Assembly (NCBI RefSeq): GCF_001894785.1
Contig: NZ_BCWW01000002.1
Coordinates: 310,001-374,000, forward strand
Origin: Rhodococcoides fascians NBRC 12155 = LMG 3623
GTDB taxonomy: Bacteria; Actinomycetota; Actinomycetes; Mycobacteriales; Mycobacteriaceae
DNA: 64,000 nucleotides
Reading direction: 5' to 3'
Part shown: positions 44,751-53,656 of the stretch, one piece after another
Numbering within the stretch: position 1 is the stretch's first letter
Layout of the letters: the number at the start of each line of letters is the position of its first letter
Program-made: the position numbers and the translations under genes
The notes under the pieces: model-generated
What the model saw: the letters and a program-made list of their open reading frames with translations, nothing else
Told to the model about the DNA's origin: nothing
The model's database searches: none

Positions 44751-44761
44751 GAGGCTTTTCA

Positions 44762-45523
44762 ATGACTGCACAGGAATTCGCCGCCCGCGTACGCAACCGC
44801 GAACAGATCCTCGGGTATTGGTCGGTCATCGACAGCCCCGTCTCCACCGAATGGCTCGCCCATGTGGGGTGGGACTACATCGCACTCGATCTGCAGCACG
44901 GCCTGATCGGATACTCGGGCATGCTGGCAGGAATCACCGCTATCGACGCCGCACAGGGACCGGCCGCTCTGGTGCGCGTCGAAGCCAACAACGCCACGGT
45001 GATCGGCCGGGCCCTCGACGCCGGTGCAGCGGGAGTCATCGTGCCCCTCATCGACACTGCCGAAGACGCTGCCGCCGCGGTAGCGGCAGCTACCTACCCG
45101 CCCGAAGGCATCAGGTCCTACGGTCCGATGCGCTCCCAACTACGCATCGGGCCCAACCCCGCCGATGCCAACCGCGATACCGTCGTCCTCGCGATGATCG
45201 AGACACCTCAGGGCCTGGCCAACGTCGAAGAGATCTGTGCCGTCCCTGGTCTGGACGGCGTCTACGTAGGGCCATCGGACCTACGCCTGGCCGTCGGAGG
45301 GTCCTCGCCGAGCGACCCATCAGTGGACGAAGAATTCGACGCCGCCATCGTCCGAGTCCAGAAGGCCGCCGCGGCAGCGGGCATCACCGCAGGGATTCAT
45401 ACCGCATCGGGAAGCATTGCTGCGCAACGACTTGCCCAGGGCTACACGTTGGCCACCGTTGCATCCGACCTGACGCACCTCAAAGCCGTGTCGGCCGAGC
45501 ACCTAGCGGCGGCGCGGGGATAG
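44762..45523 (+). CDS. HpcH/HpaI-family aldolase
   Basis: A 253-residue class II pyruvate-type aldolase: LDLQHGL with the catalytic His, metal Glu in MIETPQGLANVEEI and Asp in GPSDLRLAVG. The family cleaves 2-oxo-4-hydroxy acids into pyruvate (or oxaloacetate) and an aldehyde. It lies 11 bases after the reductase gene and closes the operon; its 3' end overlaps the opposite gene at 45480. Confidence 0.9.
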   Translation: MTAQEFAARVRNREQILGYWSVIDSPVSTEWLAHVGWDYIALDLQHGLIGYSGMLAGITAIDAAQGPAALVRVEANNATVIGRALDAGAAGVIVPLIDTAEDAAAAVAAATYPPEGIRSYGPMRSQLRIGPNPADANRDTVVLAMIETPQGLANVEEICAVPGLDGVYVGPSDLRLAVGGSSPSDPSVDEEFDAAIVRVQKAAAAAGITAGIHTASGSIAAQRLAQGYTLATVASDLTHLKAVSAEHLAAARG

Positions 45524-45773
45524 GCCCACGCTTCTTGCGCGAATCCACCCGATACGCGAGATAGAGATACAGAAAGCCGGTAACGGTGCCGCCGAGACAT
45601 CCTGCTGCAATATCGAGGGCGGTGGATCCCGAGTTGATCGTGAAGTGGAGCAGGAGGAACCCTATTGCGACGGCCGGGACGAGTGCCAGGGCGTTGATGT
45701 AATCGGCGCGAGTTGCGCCGCACTTCTTGCTCAACGCGCCGGTCATGACCCACTCGCGAAATGGCTTCTGCAT
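45480..45773 (-). CDS. Small membrane protein antisense to the aldolase 3' end
   Basis: A 97-residue protein with two membrane helices (about 26-46 and 54-73), a basic tail (RVDSRKKRG) and a good GAGGAG ribosome site before the ATG at 45773. The last 44 bases overlap the aldolase gene on the other strand. No family recognised. Confidence 0.55.
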   Translation of the reverse strand: MQKPFREWVMTGALSKKCGATRADYINALALVPAVAIGFLLLHFTINSGSTALDIAAGCLGGTVTGFLYLYLAYRVDSRKKRGPIPAPPLGARPTRL

Positions 45774-45850
45774 CTCAGGCTCCTCGTATGGGTCTGATTT
45801 GTCCCGTTCAGCCAGGATACCGGAGAGTTGGTTTAGGTAGGGTTCGAGTT

Positions 45851-46033
45851 ATGCGCGCTGTTGTCTTCCTCGCTGTACTCGCGATCATCTACAAGTGGCC
45901 GGTGTTCGGAGACAGCCCTGGCCACTGGTCGGCCCTGAGTCAGGGAATCATGTTCGGCGCGATCATCAGCACCGTCGCTACTCCTGCGGGATGGAAGGCT
46001 ATCCGCCGCATAGACGGACGGATGCGGTCTTAG
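45851..46033 (+). CDS. Small hydrophobic protein
   Basis: A 60-residue protein (MRAVVFLAVLAIIYKW start) with two hydrophobic stretches and a basic C-terminus (KAIRRIDGRMRS). The ribosome site is weak, and a longer in-frame ORF begins at 45761. Function unknown. Confidence 0.45.
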   Translation: MRAVVFLAVLAIIYKWPVFGDSPGHWSALSQGIMFGAIISTVATPAGWKAIRRIDGRMRS

Positions 46034-46071
46034 GTCGATGCCCGTGGGGCGGCGTTGGTCCGGATTGCGCC

Positions 46072-46163
46072 GCAAACGCGAGCGCATTCGTCAGGTGCGC
46101 GCGGATTCGTCGCCAATTTCGACCGCCAGAGAGGGCCATTCGACAAAAGCGCGCGCGTTTGCG
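46072..46163. repeat. Palindromic dispersed repeat, copy 1
   Basis: A 92-base element whose ends are inverted repeats of 14 bases (GCAAACGCGAGCGC at the left; GCGCGCGCGTTTGC at the right, 13 of 14 complementary). It shares its left end (through GCATTCGTCAG) and right end with the copy at 59512-59593. It lies in an intergenic region of about 280 bases that otherwise shows no gene. Confidence 0.7.
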
Positions 46164-46317
46164 GCGGGGTTCAGTCCCGTTTCGTGACTCGGCCGGAGCA
46201 GTTCGGCGTGGGCACCCGTTGCCTCCCAATCCACCTGAATCGGGTGCAGATAGCCGGTCAGCGCGGTCAGCTGCACCCGATTCGAGGGTGGTGAGGCCAT
46301 GTGTTTGGGTGAGTCCC

Positions 46318-46731
46318 ATGGACTGGGTCGGCAGAGAGCTGTGCGTGGCCGCGGGGAGCGGGGCAGTCACGTCGGCGGTACTCATCGCACCGGTCATCGA
46401 TGGCAACTGGTGGGACCTGACTCTCCCAGCCGTACTCGGTGCAATCGGTGGACTGCTGGTGGGATTCGCGGCGGTGGTCGGCGGCAAGTACGCACTGAAG
46501 ACTGCGGTGCCGTGGCCACCGAGCGGTCGCACACAATGGCGACACCGATTTGCCCTGTGCACTGCGGCAGTGGTGACACTGTTCGTTTCCGGGCTCTTGG
46601 TATGGGCGAGCGCTTCCTCGGCGATGGTCGCGTCGGACAGCGCGGAGCCGCCGATACAGTTGATGGTGACAATTGCGATGACTGCAATCAGTTACGTGTT
46701 CGCGTACTTCCTTGCGCCCGAGGTCAACTGA
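46318..46731 (+). CDS. Four-helix membrane protein of unknown function
   Basis: A 137-residue protein with four hydrophobic helices (about 10-28, 36-56, 75-97, 110-132), starting MDWVGRELCVAAGSG. The ATG at 46318 follows a GGTGAG-like site; the frame is open upstream through the repeat. No family recognised. Confidence 0.55.
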   Translation: MDWVGRELCVAAGSGAVTSAVLIAPVIDGNWWDLTLPAVLGAIGGLLVGFAAVVGGKYALKTAVPWPPSGRTQWRHRFALCTAAVVTLFVSGLLVWASASSAMVASDSAEPPIQLMVTIAMTAISYVFAYFLAPEVN

Positions 46732-46782
46732 CTCCGGCTGGAGCGGTTCAGTTCGATTCAGTGAGCGAGCCGCAGGTCAGCC

Positions 46783-47268
46783 TCATTTGCAGGCCTCGTG
46801 ATCGTCGAACGCGCCCACGAATCTGCAGGCAACATCACGCGGGACTCTCCACTGGTTGTCGTATCGGATAAAGGGAATCGGTCCGACGGGGTAACCCTCC
46901 ATGCTTCGGACCATCCCGACACCCATGGCCTCGACCGAATCGGGACCGGTCGAAGCGACGGTTGTGAATTCGATGTGTTGCGGATCCGGCTGAGCGCCCC
47001 AGGCGCGTGCGAGCCGCACGTTGTTCTCGGCCGGCCCGTCGAACAATCGAGCTCGATCTTCTTCGCGAATCGAGTAGTCCACACTCGCTGCGAACAGAGC
47101 CGTCAACTGGGCTGCGGTCGGCACATCGTCGGTGATGGGCGTTGGCGGAGGGGCGAATTGCGTCGGGCTGATCGATGCGACCGGCGACTTCGGCTCGTCC
47201 ACCTCGACGGGGGAGCAGGCGCAGGCAAGGAACACCACGGCGACCGCGCTCACTCCGACAAGTTTCAC
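46783..47268 (-). CDS. Small secreted lipoprotein
   Basis: A 161-residue protein with a signal peptide and lipobox (LACAC, near residue 16-18), a Pro-rich linker and a domain of about 110 residues with two cysteines near the end (VACRF ... HEACK). The fold may be of the Mce-associated/NTF2-like lipoprotein kind (QLTALFAASVDYS ... YDNQWRVPRDVACRF), which is inference. Monocistronic. Confidence 0.75.
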   Translation of the reverse strand: MKLVGVSAVAVVFLACACSPVEVDEPKSPVASISPTQFAPPPTPITDDVPTAAQLTALFAASVDYSIREEDRARLFDGPAENNVRLARAWGAQPDPQHIEFTTVASTGPDSVEAMGVGMVRSMEGYPVGPIPFIRYDNQWRVPRDVACRFVGAFDDHEACK

Positions 47269-47314
47269 CGGCCCAGTATGGACCGAAACAGTGTGGCGGG
47301 TAGGTGAATAGCCT

Positions 47315-47647
47315 TCAGATACCCGACGTCTTCAGGCGTCGGTTGTGTTGCGCGGTGATCACCAGTACCGGCACGGCGATCGGCAGAATGAGGGCCGCCG
47401 CTGGAAGAACGAGGGCAGCAGGAGCAGTCGTCAGGTCCCACACCGCTCCAGCCACTATCCACGCGCTCGCGACCGCTACGGCCTGCGCGCCTACTCGGAG
47501 GGTCGTCACTTTCCACGGGGAACGAACCTCGAACGTGCCTATGGTCATCGGCAGATAGTGGCCCTCGTTCACCTGTGACAGCCGCAGCGTCGCGACACTC
47601 ATCATGGCTGCGCTGATGGCAGCGAGCAGGAGGCCGAGAAACAACAT
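47315..47647 (-). CDS. Small polytopic membrane protein
   Basis: A 110-residue protein with three hydrophobic helices (about 2-22, 50-68, 72-95) and a basic tail (QHNRRLKTSGI). The ATG at 47647 is chosen since it opens the first helix; the frame extends through the signal peptidase promoter. It is divergent from that gene. Function unknown. Confidence 0.6.
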   Translation of the reverse strand: MLFLGLLLAAISAAMMSVATLRLSQVNEGHYLPMTIGTFEVRSPWKVTTLRVGAQAVAVASAWIVAGAVWDLTTAPAALVLPAAALILPIAVPVLVITAQHNRRLKTSGI

Positions 47648-47688
47648 GCTCAGTACGATACGCAAACTTGTGGCCCTAGGCTGCTGGT

Positions 47689-48429
47689 ATGACTGCCGCT
47701 GCGAATTCCGATGCGACCCGTCGTAGGGTGCCGTCCTGGTTAAGGGAGTTGACGGTTCTGGTCGTGGTCGCATTGTTACTGAGTGTGCTGCTGCAAACAT
47801 TTGTCGGCCGTGTCTATCTCATCCCGTCGCAGTCCATGGAACCCACGCTGCACGGCTGTCCCGGTTGTACCGGTGATCGAATCGTGGTGGACAAGATGAC
47901 GTTTCGATTCGGCGATCCGCAGCCGGGTGACGTGGTGGTGTTCAAGGCTCCGACGGAGTCGTGGAACAGGGGATACACGTCGAGCCGATCGAGCAACGCA
48001 GGAGCGAAGGCGTTGCAGGACGTGGGATCGTGGGCCGGACTCGTCGCGCCCGACGAGAACGACCTGGTGAAACGAGTGATCGCAACAGGCGGGCAAACCG
48101 TCCAGTGCTGCGATGTGCAAGGAAGAGTCGAGGTCGACGGGCAGCCGCTCGACGAGCCCTACATCGCGTTCGACTTCCCCTACGACGCGGACACACTCAC
48201 CTGCGCAACAGTTCCGCAGTCCGGTCGCTGTTTCGGGCCGGTGACCGTACCGTCCGGCAATCTGTGGATGATGGGCGACAATCGAAGCGGCTCAGCCGAT
48301 TCGAGGGCACACTCCCGTGACGAACTGGGCGGAACGGTCCCTATCGGGAATGTGATCGGCAAGGCCAGATTCATAGTGCTGCCACCGTCGAGATGGGGAG
48401 CCATCGAATCGCCTGCGATACAGCGCTGA
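47689..48429 (+). CDS. lepB: Signal peptidase I
   Basis: A 246-residue type I signal peptidase with an N-terminal membrane helix (about 21-38). Catalytic Ser49 (IPSQSMEPTL) and Lys128 (LVKRVIA) are present, as are the GDxV (GDVVVFK) and GDNRSGSADSR boxes. Extra cysteines (CPGC near 57-60, CC near 141) are unusual and could form disulfides outside the membrane. It is not in the rpsP-rplS-lepB context typical of the main enzyme, so this may be a second copy; the symbol indicates the family. Confidence 0.9.
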   Translation: MTAAANSDATRRRVPSWLRELTVLVVVALLLSVLLQTFVGRVYLIPSQSMEPTLHGCPGCTGDRIVVDKMTFRFGDPQPGDVVVFKAPTESWNRGYTSSRSSNAGAKALQDVGSWAGLVAPDENDLVKRVIATGGQTVQCCDVQGRVEVDGQPLDEPYIAFDFPYDADTLTCATVPQSGRCFGPVTVPSGNLWMMGDNRSGSADSRAHSRDELGGTVPIGNVIGKARFIVLPPSRWGAIESPAIQR

Positions 48430-48468
48430 TCGAGCGCATTCCCACGATCCCGTCGAGTAGCGGCGTCT

Positions 48469-48843
48469 TCAGAACCCGAGATCGCGTTTACGACGCTCGC
48501 GTTCGATGCGCCGCTGTTCCTCGGCGCGTTCGCGGCATTGCCGGAGGAATTCGGCGTCCGCATCCGGATTCTGGGCGGCCTGACGTCCCGGCCGCGTCTC
48601 GTACTCGGGGTACGCGGAGTTGCTCGCGCGACCGTAACCGGACCCGCCGGCACCTCCCCAAATCCCGGCACCGACGGGTCGGCCCGCAACGAGCCAGGCC
48701 AACGACCCGGCAAAGGGGAGGAAGACGATGAGCAGAATCCAAACGATCTTGGGCAGGTAGCGGATGCCGCCCTCGTCTGCGGTGATCGCGTCGATCAGAC
48801 AGAACACCCACAGCAGCATGACCAGCAAACCGAAATACGGCAT
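48469..48843 (-). CDS. PLDc_N-domain membrane protein
   Basis: A 124-residue protein: two membrane helices (MPYFGLLVMLLWVFCLIDAI and VWILLIVFLPFAGSLAWLV) forming the phospholipase D N-terminal (PLDc_N) domain, then a Gly-rich linker and a charged helix (CRERAEEQRRIERERRKRD). The ATG at 48843 follows GGAGGG. It lacks the phosphatidyl-transferase domain that often follows this module. Confidence 0.8.
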   Translation of the reverse strand: MPYFGLLVMLLWVFCLIDAITADEGGIRYLPKIVWILLIVFLPFAGSLAWLVAGRPVGAGIWGGAGGSGYGRASNSAYPEYETRPGRQAAQNPDADAEFLRQCRERAEEQRRIERERRKRDLGF

Positions 48844-48968
48844 TGTGTCCCTCCATGTCCAAGACCGCTCGGTCCGTTGTATCGAAGATCGTAGCGCTGT
48901 CCTCGCGATTTCGACAGACGAGTCGGTTTGGAAATCTTGGTGGGGCTCGGACACGGCCGGATGTTGCG

Positions 48969-49427
48969 TCAATGTCCTTGGCAGTAGATGTACAGAGATG
49001 ATCGCTGACCATCTTTGGTGAGCAGGACGGTCACCGGATCTGTCGTGCTCTTCGCCCCGACAGAGGTGGTCAGCATCTCCGACTCACACGTGAAATTCAC
49101 CCTCGCCCAGCTTCCCGGGGGCACCGTCTGGCACGCGAAGGGCTGAAGCGGAGGATAAGACGGGTTGGCCGCCGACAGCGTGAGTCCGTCACCGAGTTCG
49201 TCCGGTGCGTCGAATCGAGCCGACCAGGCGGGCTGACCCGAGAACTCCGAATGTGTCGCACCCTGCGCGAACTCGAAGCCATCCGGAACTGTGAACGCTA
49301 TGCGTTGCAGATTGTGCGTTACTTCATCGCTGTCCATGGACCTGGGCTTGCCGATCTCGCTGGCGCACGAGGCCGTGAGGAGAACAAGAATTGCCGATGC
49401 GCAGAGGGCCTTGCGTGAATTGGTCAT
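48969..49427 (-). CDS. Secreted lipoprotein, short
   Basis: A 152-residue protein with a signal peptide and lipobox (LTASC, Cys21). The mature part contains two further cysteines (QPFACQTV, NFTCES) and a late YIYCQGH, suggesting disulfides. It lies 33 bases after the mannosyltransferase gene, on the same strand, so they may be co-transcribed. No family recognised. Confidence 0.72.
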   Translation of the reverse strand: MTNSRKALCASAILVLLTASCASEIGKPRSMDSDEVTHNLQRIAFTVPDGFEFAQGATHSEFSGQPAWSARFDAPDELGDGLTLSAANPSYPPLQPFACQTVPPGSWARVNFTCESEMLTTSVGAKSTTDPVTVLLTKDGQRSSLYIYCQGH

Positions 49428-49460
49428 GGACGCAGCGAGATCGGGCGGACGCGTGTGCGC

Positions 49461-50789
49461 CTATTGCCGAGCATTGTCATGGCCCGCAATGGGCCTGGTC
49501 CTCAGACCGACGAGAACAACGACAAGGGTCGTCAGAAACACCGCGGGATAGGTGAATTGGACGGCGAACTCGAAGGCGGGGGAGCCCTCGAACATGAAGA
49601 TTCCGATGGCCTTGATGCCGCGGTAGTCGGTGAAGTACCAGGCAATCATCGGCGTGGTCACGGCGATCGGGGCCAGCCAACTCCACCAGGTTCGGTGTCG
49701 GTTGGCGTAGTCGAGGGCGAGGACGGTCAACGGAATGCACCACACCCAGTGATGGCCCCACGCGAAAGGCGAGACCATCGGCGTCGCAATTCCACATATC
49801 GTCAGGGCCAGCAACGTTTTTCCGGCTGCCTGCGCGCGTGCCGCCACCCACAGCGCCAGAGCGGCGACGATGACGGCGAGCACCAGCCACACGGCGAAAG
49901 GAGGTGTATTGCCCGGCCACAGTCGAGCCAATGCGCCATGGATCGACTGGTTGGCGGGTGAGGCCAGTGCACCGATTCGTTCCGAGTCGATCATCGTCGA
50001 CGTCCAGAATCTCCACGAATCGGCGGGAATGACGATCAGTCCGGCAAGCACGGTTGCTGTGAACGCAGCGATCGCAGTAACGGCTGCCCGCCACTGTCTC
50101 TGTGCCAGTAGATGAAGCACGAAGAATGCGGGCGTCAGTTTCAGTCCCGCAGCAATGCCGACACCCACGCCGCGGAGACGACTGCCCTCGCCGCGGGTGA
50201 GGTCGAGCAGAACGAGAACCAGCAAGAGCAAATTGATCTGACCGAGCCAGATGGTCATGCGAACCGGCTCGAGCCACGTCAGTGCCACTGCCAATCCGAC
50301 ACTGACGAGATACATTGTTGCGCTTCGATATCCGAGCGCGCGCCAGCTCGCGACCACGGCCACGTAGATCAGCAACAGGTTGATCGCCTGGACCACCGTC
50401 ACAGCGCTCGTGACCGAGAGGAGGGCGAGCGGGGCGAAGGCCAACGCTGCGAAGGGCGGGTAGGTGAACGGTAGGCCGATGTCGAACAATGCGAACTCGT
50501 ACAGCGGTTCGCCATGCTGAACGACGTACGCACCGTGTCGATAGACGATGGTGTCGATTCCGTTGCCGAACAGACCGAAGGGGGTCGTCCATCCCAAGAA
50601 GTAGGCGTGCGCCACGACCGCGACGCACGCGGCGATGGCCGACGCGAGGAACCAGCGCCAACCGAGCCGGCCGACCCCCGTTGCATGCACTTCCGGTTGC
50701 GTCTCCCGGATGGCCGTCTCCTGGCCGTTCTCTACGCGCACGTCCGAGTCTGACCGCGCGTAGAGCGGCCGAAAACTGGACGTCGTCAT
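49461..50789 (-). CDS. GT87 polyprenol-P-mannose-dependent mannosyltransferase
   Basis: A 442-residue polytopic GT-C enzyme (about ten helices) of the GT87 family, related to PimE and MptC, which add alpha-1,2-mannose outside the membrane in PIM, lipomannan and lipoarabinomannan synthesis. The loop after helix 1 has the conserved acidic residue (GNGIDTIVYRHGA), and TYPPFAAL and GHHWVW are typical. A mannolipid role is inferred from the family. The ATG at 50789 was used as start. Confidence 0.85.
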   Translation of the reverse strand: MTTSSFRPLYARSDSDVRVENGQETAIRETQPEVHATGVGRLGWRWFLASAIAACVAVVAHAYFLGWTTPFGLFGNGIDTIVYRHGAYVVQHGEPLYEFALFDIGLPFTYPPFAALAFAPLALLSVTSAVTVVQAINLLLIYVAVVASWRALGYRSATMYLVSVGLAVALTWLEPVRMTIWLGQINLLLLVLVLLDLTRGEGSRLRGVGVGIAAGLKLTPAFFVLHLLAQRQWRAAVTAIAAFTATVLAGLIVIPADSWRFWTSTMIDSERIGALASPANQSIHGALARLWPGNTPPFAVWLVLAVIVAALALWVAARAQAAGKTLLALTICGIATPMVSPFAWGHHWVWCIPLTVLALDYANRHRTWWSWLAPIAVTTPMIAWYFTDYRGIKAIGIFMFEGSPAFEFAVQFTYPAVFLTTLVVVLVGLRTRPIAGHDNARQ

Positions 50790-50935
50790 GGCCTACACGA
50801 TAGATCGTTGTACCTGATACAAGGAACCCGACACGGACAGACCGGTACGTTTTTGTCAGCGTCTGGCTCGGACTCCTCTCCATCCTCCCGCTGTCCGTAC
50901 TACTGATCTACGAACTCGCGACGCGATAGTTCGAC

Positions 50936-50970
50936 GAAAATCCCGGGCCGCAACTCGACCCGGGATTTTC
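50936..50970. terminator. Strong hairpin terminator
   Basis: A perfect 12-bp stem (GAAAATCCCGGG and its complement) with an 11-base loop, with an A-run on one side and a T-run on the other, so it works in both directions. It lies between the mannosyltransferase promoter and the hydrolase gene; what it terminates is unclear. Confidence 0.8.
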
Positions 50971-51004
50971 GCTGTCCCGATCGGCACCGGATAGGTTGGT
51001 GTCC

Positions 51005-51574
51005 ATGGATATCCGGGTGGCCGACCTTCGTCGACCTGCACTCATCGTCGTCGACGTGCAGGCCGGTTTCGAAAATTCGGAATTCTGGGGTCCGCGGGAC
51101 AACTCGCAGTGCGAGAGCAATATTGTCGATCTCGTTGAGTTCTGGCGGTCCAGGGCTTGGCCGGTGGTATTCGTTCAGCATGATTCCGACAATCCACAGT
51201 CGCCGTTGTCGCCGACGCAGGACGGGCATCGCTTCAAGGACATGCTCGACGGGATTCCGGATCTGCTCGTCCACAAACGCGTCAATTCGAGCTTCTACGG
51301 CACTCCCGATCTGGACGCATGGCTGCGCGGCGAGGACATCGACCAGGTGGTCATCTGCGGAATCACCACCAACCACTGCTGCGAGACCACCGCGAGGATG
51401 GCTGGGAACCTCGGCTACGACACCTACTTCGTCATTGACGCGACGCACACCTTCGATCGCGTCGCGCCCGACGGGACTGTCGTACCCGCCGCAACACTGT
51501 CGGCCATCACGGCCACCAACCTGCACGGCGAGTTCGCGACGGTGATCGAAACGAAAGACATAACTTTCCACTGA
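51005..51574 (+). CDS. Isochorismatase-like cysteine hydrolase
   Basis: A 189-residue hydrolase of the isochorismatase/nicotinamidase fold. The triad is visible as Asp17 (VVDVQAGF), Lys91 (HKRVNSSF) and Cys125 (TTNHCCETTA), so it is a cysteine amidase-type enzyme and not isochorismatase proper, which lacks the Cys. The substrate is unknown. The ATG at 51005 was preferred to the TTG at 50996. Confidence 0.87.
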   Translation: MDIRVADLRRPALIVVDVQAGFENSEFWGPRDNSQCESNIVDLVEFWRSRAWPVVFVQHDSDNPQSPLSPTQDGHRFKDMLDGIPDLLVHKRVNSSFYGTPDLDAWLRGEDIDQVVICGITTNHCCETTARMAGNLGYDTYFVIDATHTFDRVAPDGTVVPAATLSAITATNLHGEFATVIETKDITFH

Positions 51575-51600
51575 CGTCGCCCAATTTGATACCGTTCGGT

Positions 51601-52044
51601 ATGGCCGATCGGGGAGCAGTAGCAGGGCTCGCGGGACCCATTGTGCTGCTGTATCTGGGGTACTTCGCGTCGATCCCGACTCTCTCGTCGCTGGTCCACG
51701 GGGTCTTCGACCCTCGAATAGATTGGGCCGACGCGGGTTTCGGTGAAGTGTTGCTGTTCTCGTTCCTGGTCGTGGGCGGTCTCGCCGCGTGTGTTGCGGC
51801 AGTTCGCACACTGGCCGACTCACCGAAGTTCCCCGGAATCGTCGTCACACCGGGGTCGTCGATCGGGCGGAAAGTCGACGCGGTGGTGGTGACACTGATC
51901 GCGTACGCCGTCGTTGTTCTGGTGTTCGCGACCGCTACCGCATCAGCCGGATTCCTGGTGCCGCTCATTGCGGCGTGGGCTTGCTCCAACACGATTCGGA
52001 ACTATCGCGAACTGAAGAGTCGACGTCGAGCGTCCGCAACATAG
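51601..52044 (+). CDS. Membrane protein of unknown function
   Basis: A 147-residue protein with four hydrophobic segments (about 8-28, 48-70, 95-113, 115-130) and a basic C-terminus (RNYRELKSRRRASAT). It lies 26 bases after the hydrolase gene on the same strand. No family recognised. Confidence 0.65.
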   Translation: MADRGAVAGLAGPIVLLYLGYFASIPTLSSLVHGVFDPRIDWADAGFGEVLLFSFLVVGGLAACVAAVRTLADSPKFPGIVVTPGSSIGRKVDAVVVTLIAYAVVVLVFATATASAGFLVPLIAAWACSNTIRNYRELKSRRRASAT

Positions 52045-52047
52045 CCC

Positions 52048-52146
52048 ATGAACACCGTGCTGATACTGATGCTGATGCTCTGGTTCGTCGCGTTTGCGTA
52101 CGCGGCATCCGTCGGATTCCGTTGCAGGGCAACGCATCCCGACTAA
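52048..52146 (+). CDS. Possible 32-residue membrane peptide
   Basis: An ORF (MNTVLILMLMLWFVAFAYAA start) three bases after the preceding stop, encoding one hydrophobic helix and a short polar tail. Close spacing suggests coupling, but the length makes it uncertain. Confidence 0.3.
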   Translation: MNTVLILMLMLWFVAFAYAASVGFRCRATHPD

Positions 52147-52372
52147 TACCGTGCACGAGTGTCGGACACGGTGAAATCGACACCCCGACTGCGTGCACGA
52201 GCCAATCGATCGGTCGGGATCTGGTGCACGGTCAGTTCCATGATGGCTGTGGTGCCAATCGTATGGATCGGCTCCGAGTCTACCGTGAAAGAACGACTTG
52301 GGAGCTGGCCGGTCTGGCTGTTTACGTCGTCGTCGTCGTCGTGGTGGTGGGGGGGTTACCCGCTGGAGAAGA

Positions 52373-52617
52373 TCAAGAAGTCGTGACGTTCGGAAGGTCC
52401 AACAACGCGAATGCGGCCTTCAATTGTGCTCGGGCTGCGTCGACTTCGGAGGTGTTGCCCGCAAGATGGCGGAGCAAGGCGCGTTGGAAGATCCCGTCGA
52501 GCAGGATGTAGGCGGAGGGGCGGTCGAGGGCCGATTCGGTGCCGCGTAGTTCGCAGTACTTCGTCACCACGCGCCGGATCATGTCTTCTCGACGTTGCTC
52601 GATGTCCGGGACGTCGA
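52373..52617 (-). pseudogene. C-terminal remnant of a TetR-family regulator
   Basis: About 80 codons that read as the ligand-domain end of a TetR protein (PDIEQRREDMIRRVVTKYCE ... LLRHLAGNTSEVD). The DNA-binding half is missing, and the open frame runs only a few codons past the break. Immediately beyond, on the other strand, lies the C-terminal end of an SDR gene. The simplest reading is one deletion that removed the 5' halves of a divergent tetR/SDR pair. Confidence 0.7.
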
Positions 52618-52707
52618 GTGACGCTGTTCCTCGCCTCGGACCGCGCAACATGGATCACGGGCAGTCACTACATTCTGGACGGCGGCCTCTCGGCGTCCCT
52701 GGTGTAG
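52618..52707 (+). pseudogene. C-terminal remnant of a short-chain dehydrogenase
   Basis: Thirty codons that match the end of a classical SDR (LFLASDRATWITGSHYILDGG). The nucleotide-binding and catalytic parts are absent. It abuts the TetR remnant head to head at about 52615, marking the deletion junction. Confidence 0.75.
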
Positions 52708-52723
52708 AGCTCGGAGCTCCCCG

Positions 52724-53656
52724 TCAGCCGAGGGCGACGGGGAGCAGGCCGGGTCGCGTCCGAGATGCGATGTCGGCCAACGCACCCTCCAGCGTCGGGT
52801 ATCGGAAGTCGAACCCACTGTCGGTCAACACCTGCGGCTCGACCCACCGACTCTTGAGGACCAGCTCGGGTTCGGTTCGGATCACCCGTGCGCCCAGCTT
52901 CAGCAGCCATGCCGGCGTCGCCAGTCCGTGATCGCGACCGAGAGCAGACCGAACCTGGTGCATCAGAACCTCGTTGGTCACCGGGAACGGTGTCGCCACG
53001 TTGACAGGTCCGACGATGTTCGAAGTGGCGTACAGGTGGTCGAGAGTCCGAGCGACATCATCGACGTGCACCCAGCTGAACATCTGGCCACCATCGCCCA
53101 TGCGGCCACCCAATCCCACTCGCGCTAGATCGATGATCGGATTGATCGCCCCACCGCCCGCGCCCAACACGATCGACAACCGCAGTGCCACTCTGCGGAT
53201 CGACACATCGGCGTCGAACAGTTCGCGTTCCCACGATCTGGCCACCTCGACCGAGAAGCCCGATCCCAGTTCGCCGTCCCGTTCGCTCATCGACCTGTCG
53301 CGGGCATCGCGATAGATGGTTCCGGTGCTCGCGTTGACCCACAGCGCCGGCGGATTCTGCGCTTGTGCCAAGGCACGCCCGAGCTGGGCTGTCGTCTGAA
53401 TTCGCGACGACATGATCGCGTCGGCGTTGGCCTTGTTGTAGCGACAGCTTACCGAGCGGCCGGCGAGGTTGACCACCAGATCGGACCCGTTCAGGACCTC
53501 GACGAGGCCGCGATGGTCGGACCATGGTGCATCGCTGGACGATCCGCGTCCGACCGTCCTGACGCCGATGCCGCGGTCCTCGTAATAGCTACGCAGATAC
53601 CCGCCGATGTAGCCGGAGGCACCGCACAGGACGACGGTCGATGGTGAATCGGTCAT
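52724..53656 (-). CDS. TIGR01777-type NAD-dependent epimerase
   Basis: A 310-residue extended-SDR protein. The Rossmann start is CGASGYIGG; NLAGRSV and the STGTIYRDARD stretch are typical of the TIGR01777/YfcH group; the C-terminal DUF1731 domain is present (ATPAWLLKLGA ... SRWVEPQVLTDSGFDFRYP). The activity is not established for the group. It starts four bases inside the TetR gene, so the two are coupled. Confidence 0.88.
   Translation of the reverse strand: MTDSPSTVVLCGASGYIGGYLRSYYEDRGIGVRTVGRGSSSDAPWSDHRGLVEVLNGSDLVVNLAGRSVSCRYNKANADAIMSSRIQTTAQLGRALAQAQNPPALWVNASTGTIYRDARDRSMSERDGELGSGFSVEVARSWERELFDADVSIRRVALRLSIVLGAGGGAINPIIDLARVGLGGRMGDGGQMFSWVHVDDVARTLDHLYATSNIVGPVNVATPFPVTNEVLMHQVRSALGRDHGLATPAWLLKLGARVIRTEPELVLKSRWVEPQVLTDSGFDFRYPTLEGALADIASRTRPGLLPVALG

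Noticed and set aside
50830..50930. Plus-strand hydrophobic frame (YVFVSVWLGLLSILPLS ... ELATR) ending just before the hairpin at 50936
   Set aside because: It looks like a membrane peptide and ends close to a terminator, but no ATG, GTG or TTG lies in frame after the preceding stop.
52159..52386. Plus-strand 75-codon ORF starting at a GTG
   Set aside because: Low-complexity end (SSSSSWWWGG), overlaps the TetR remnant, and no ribosome site or family.
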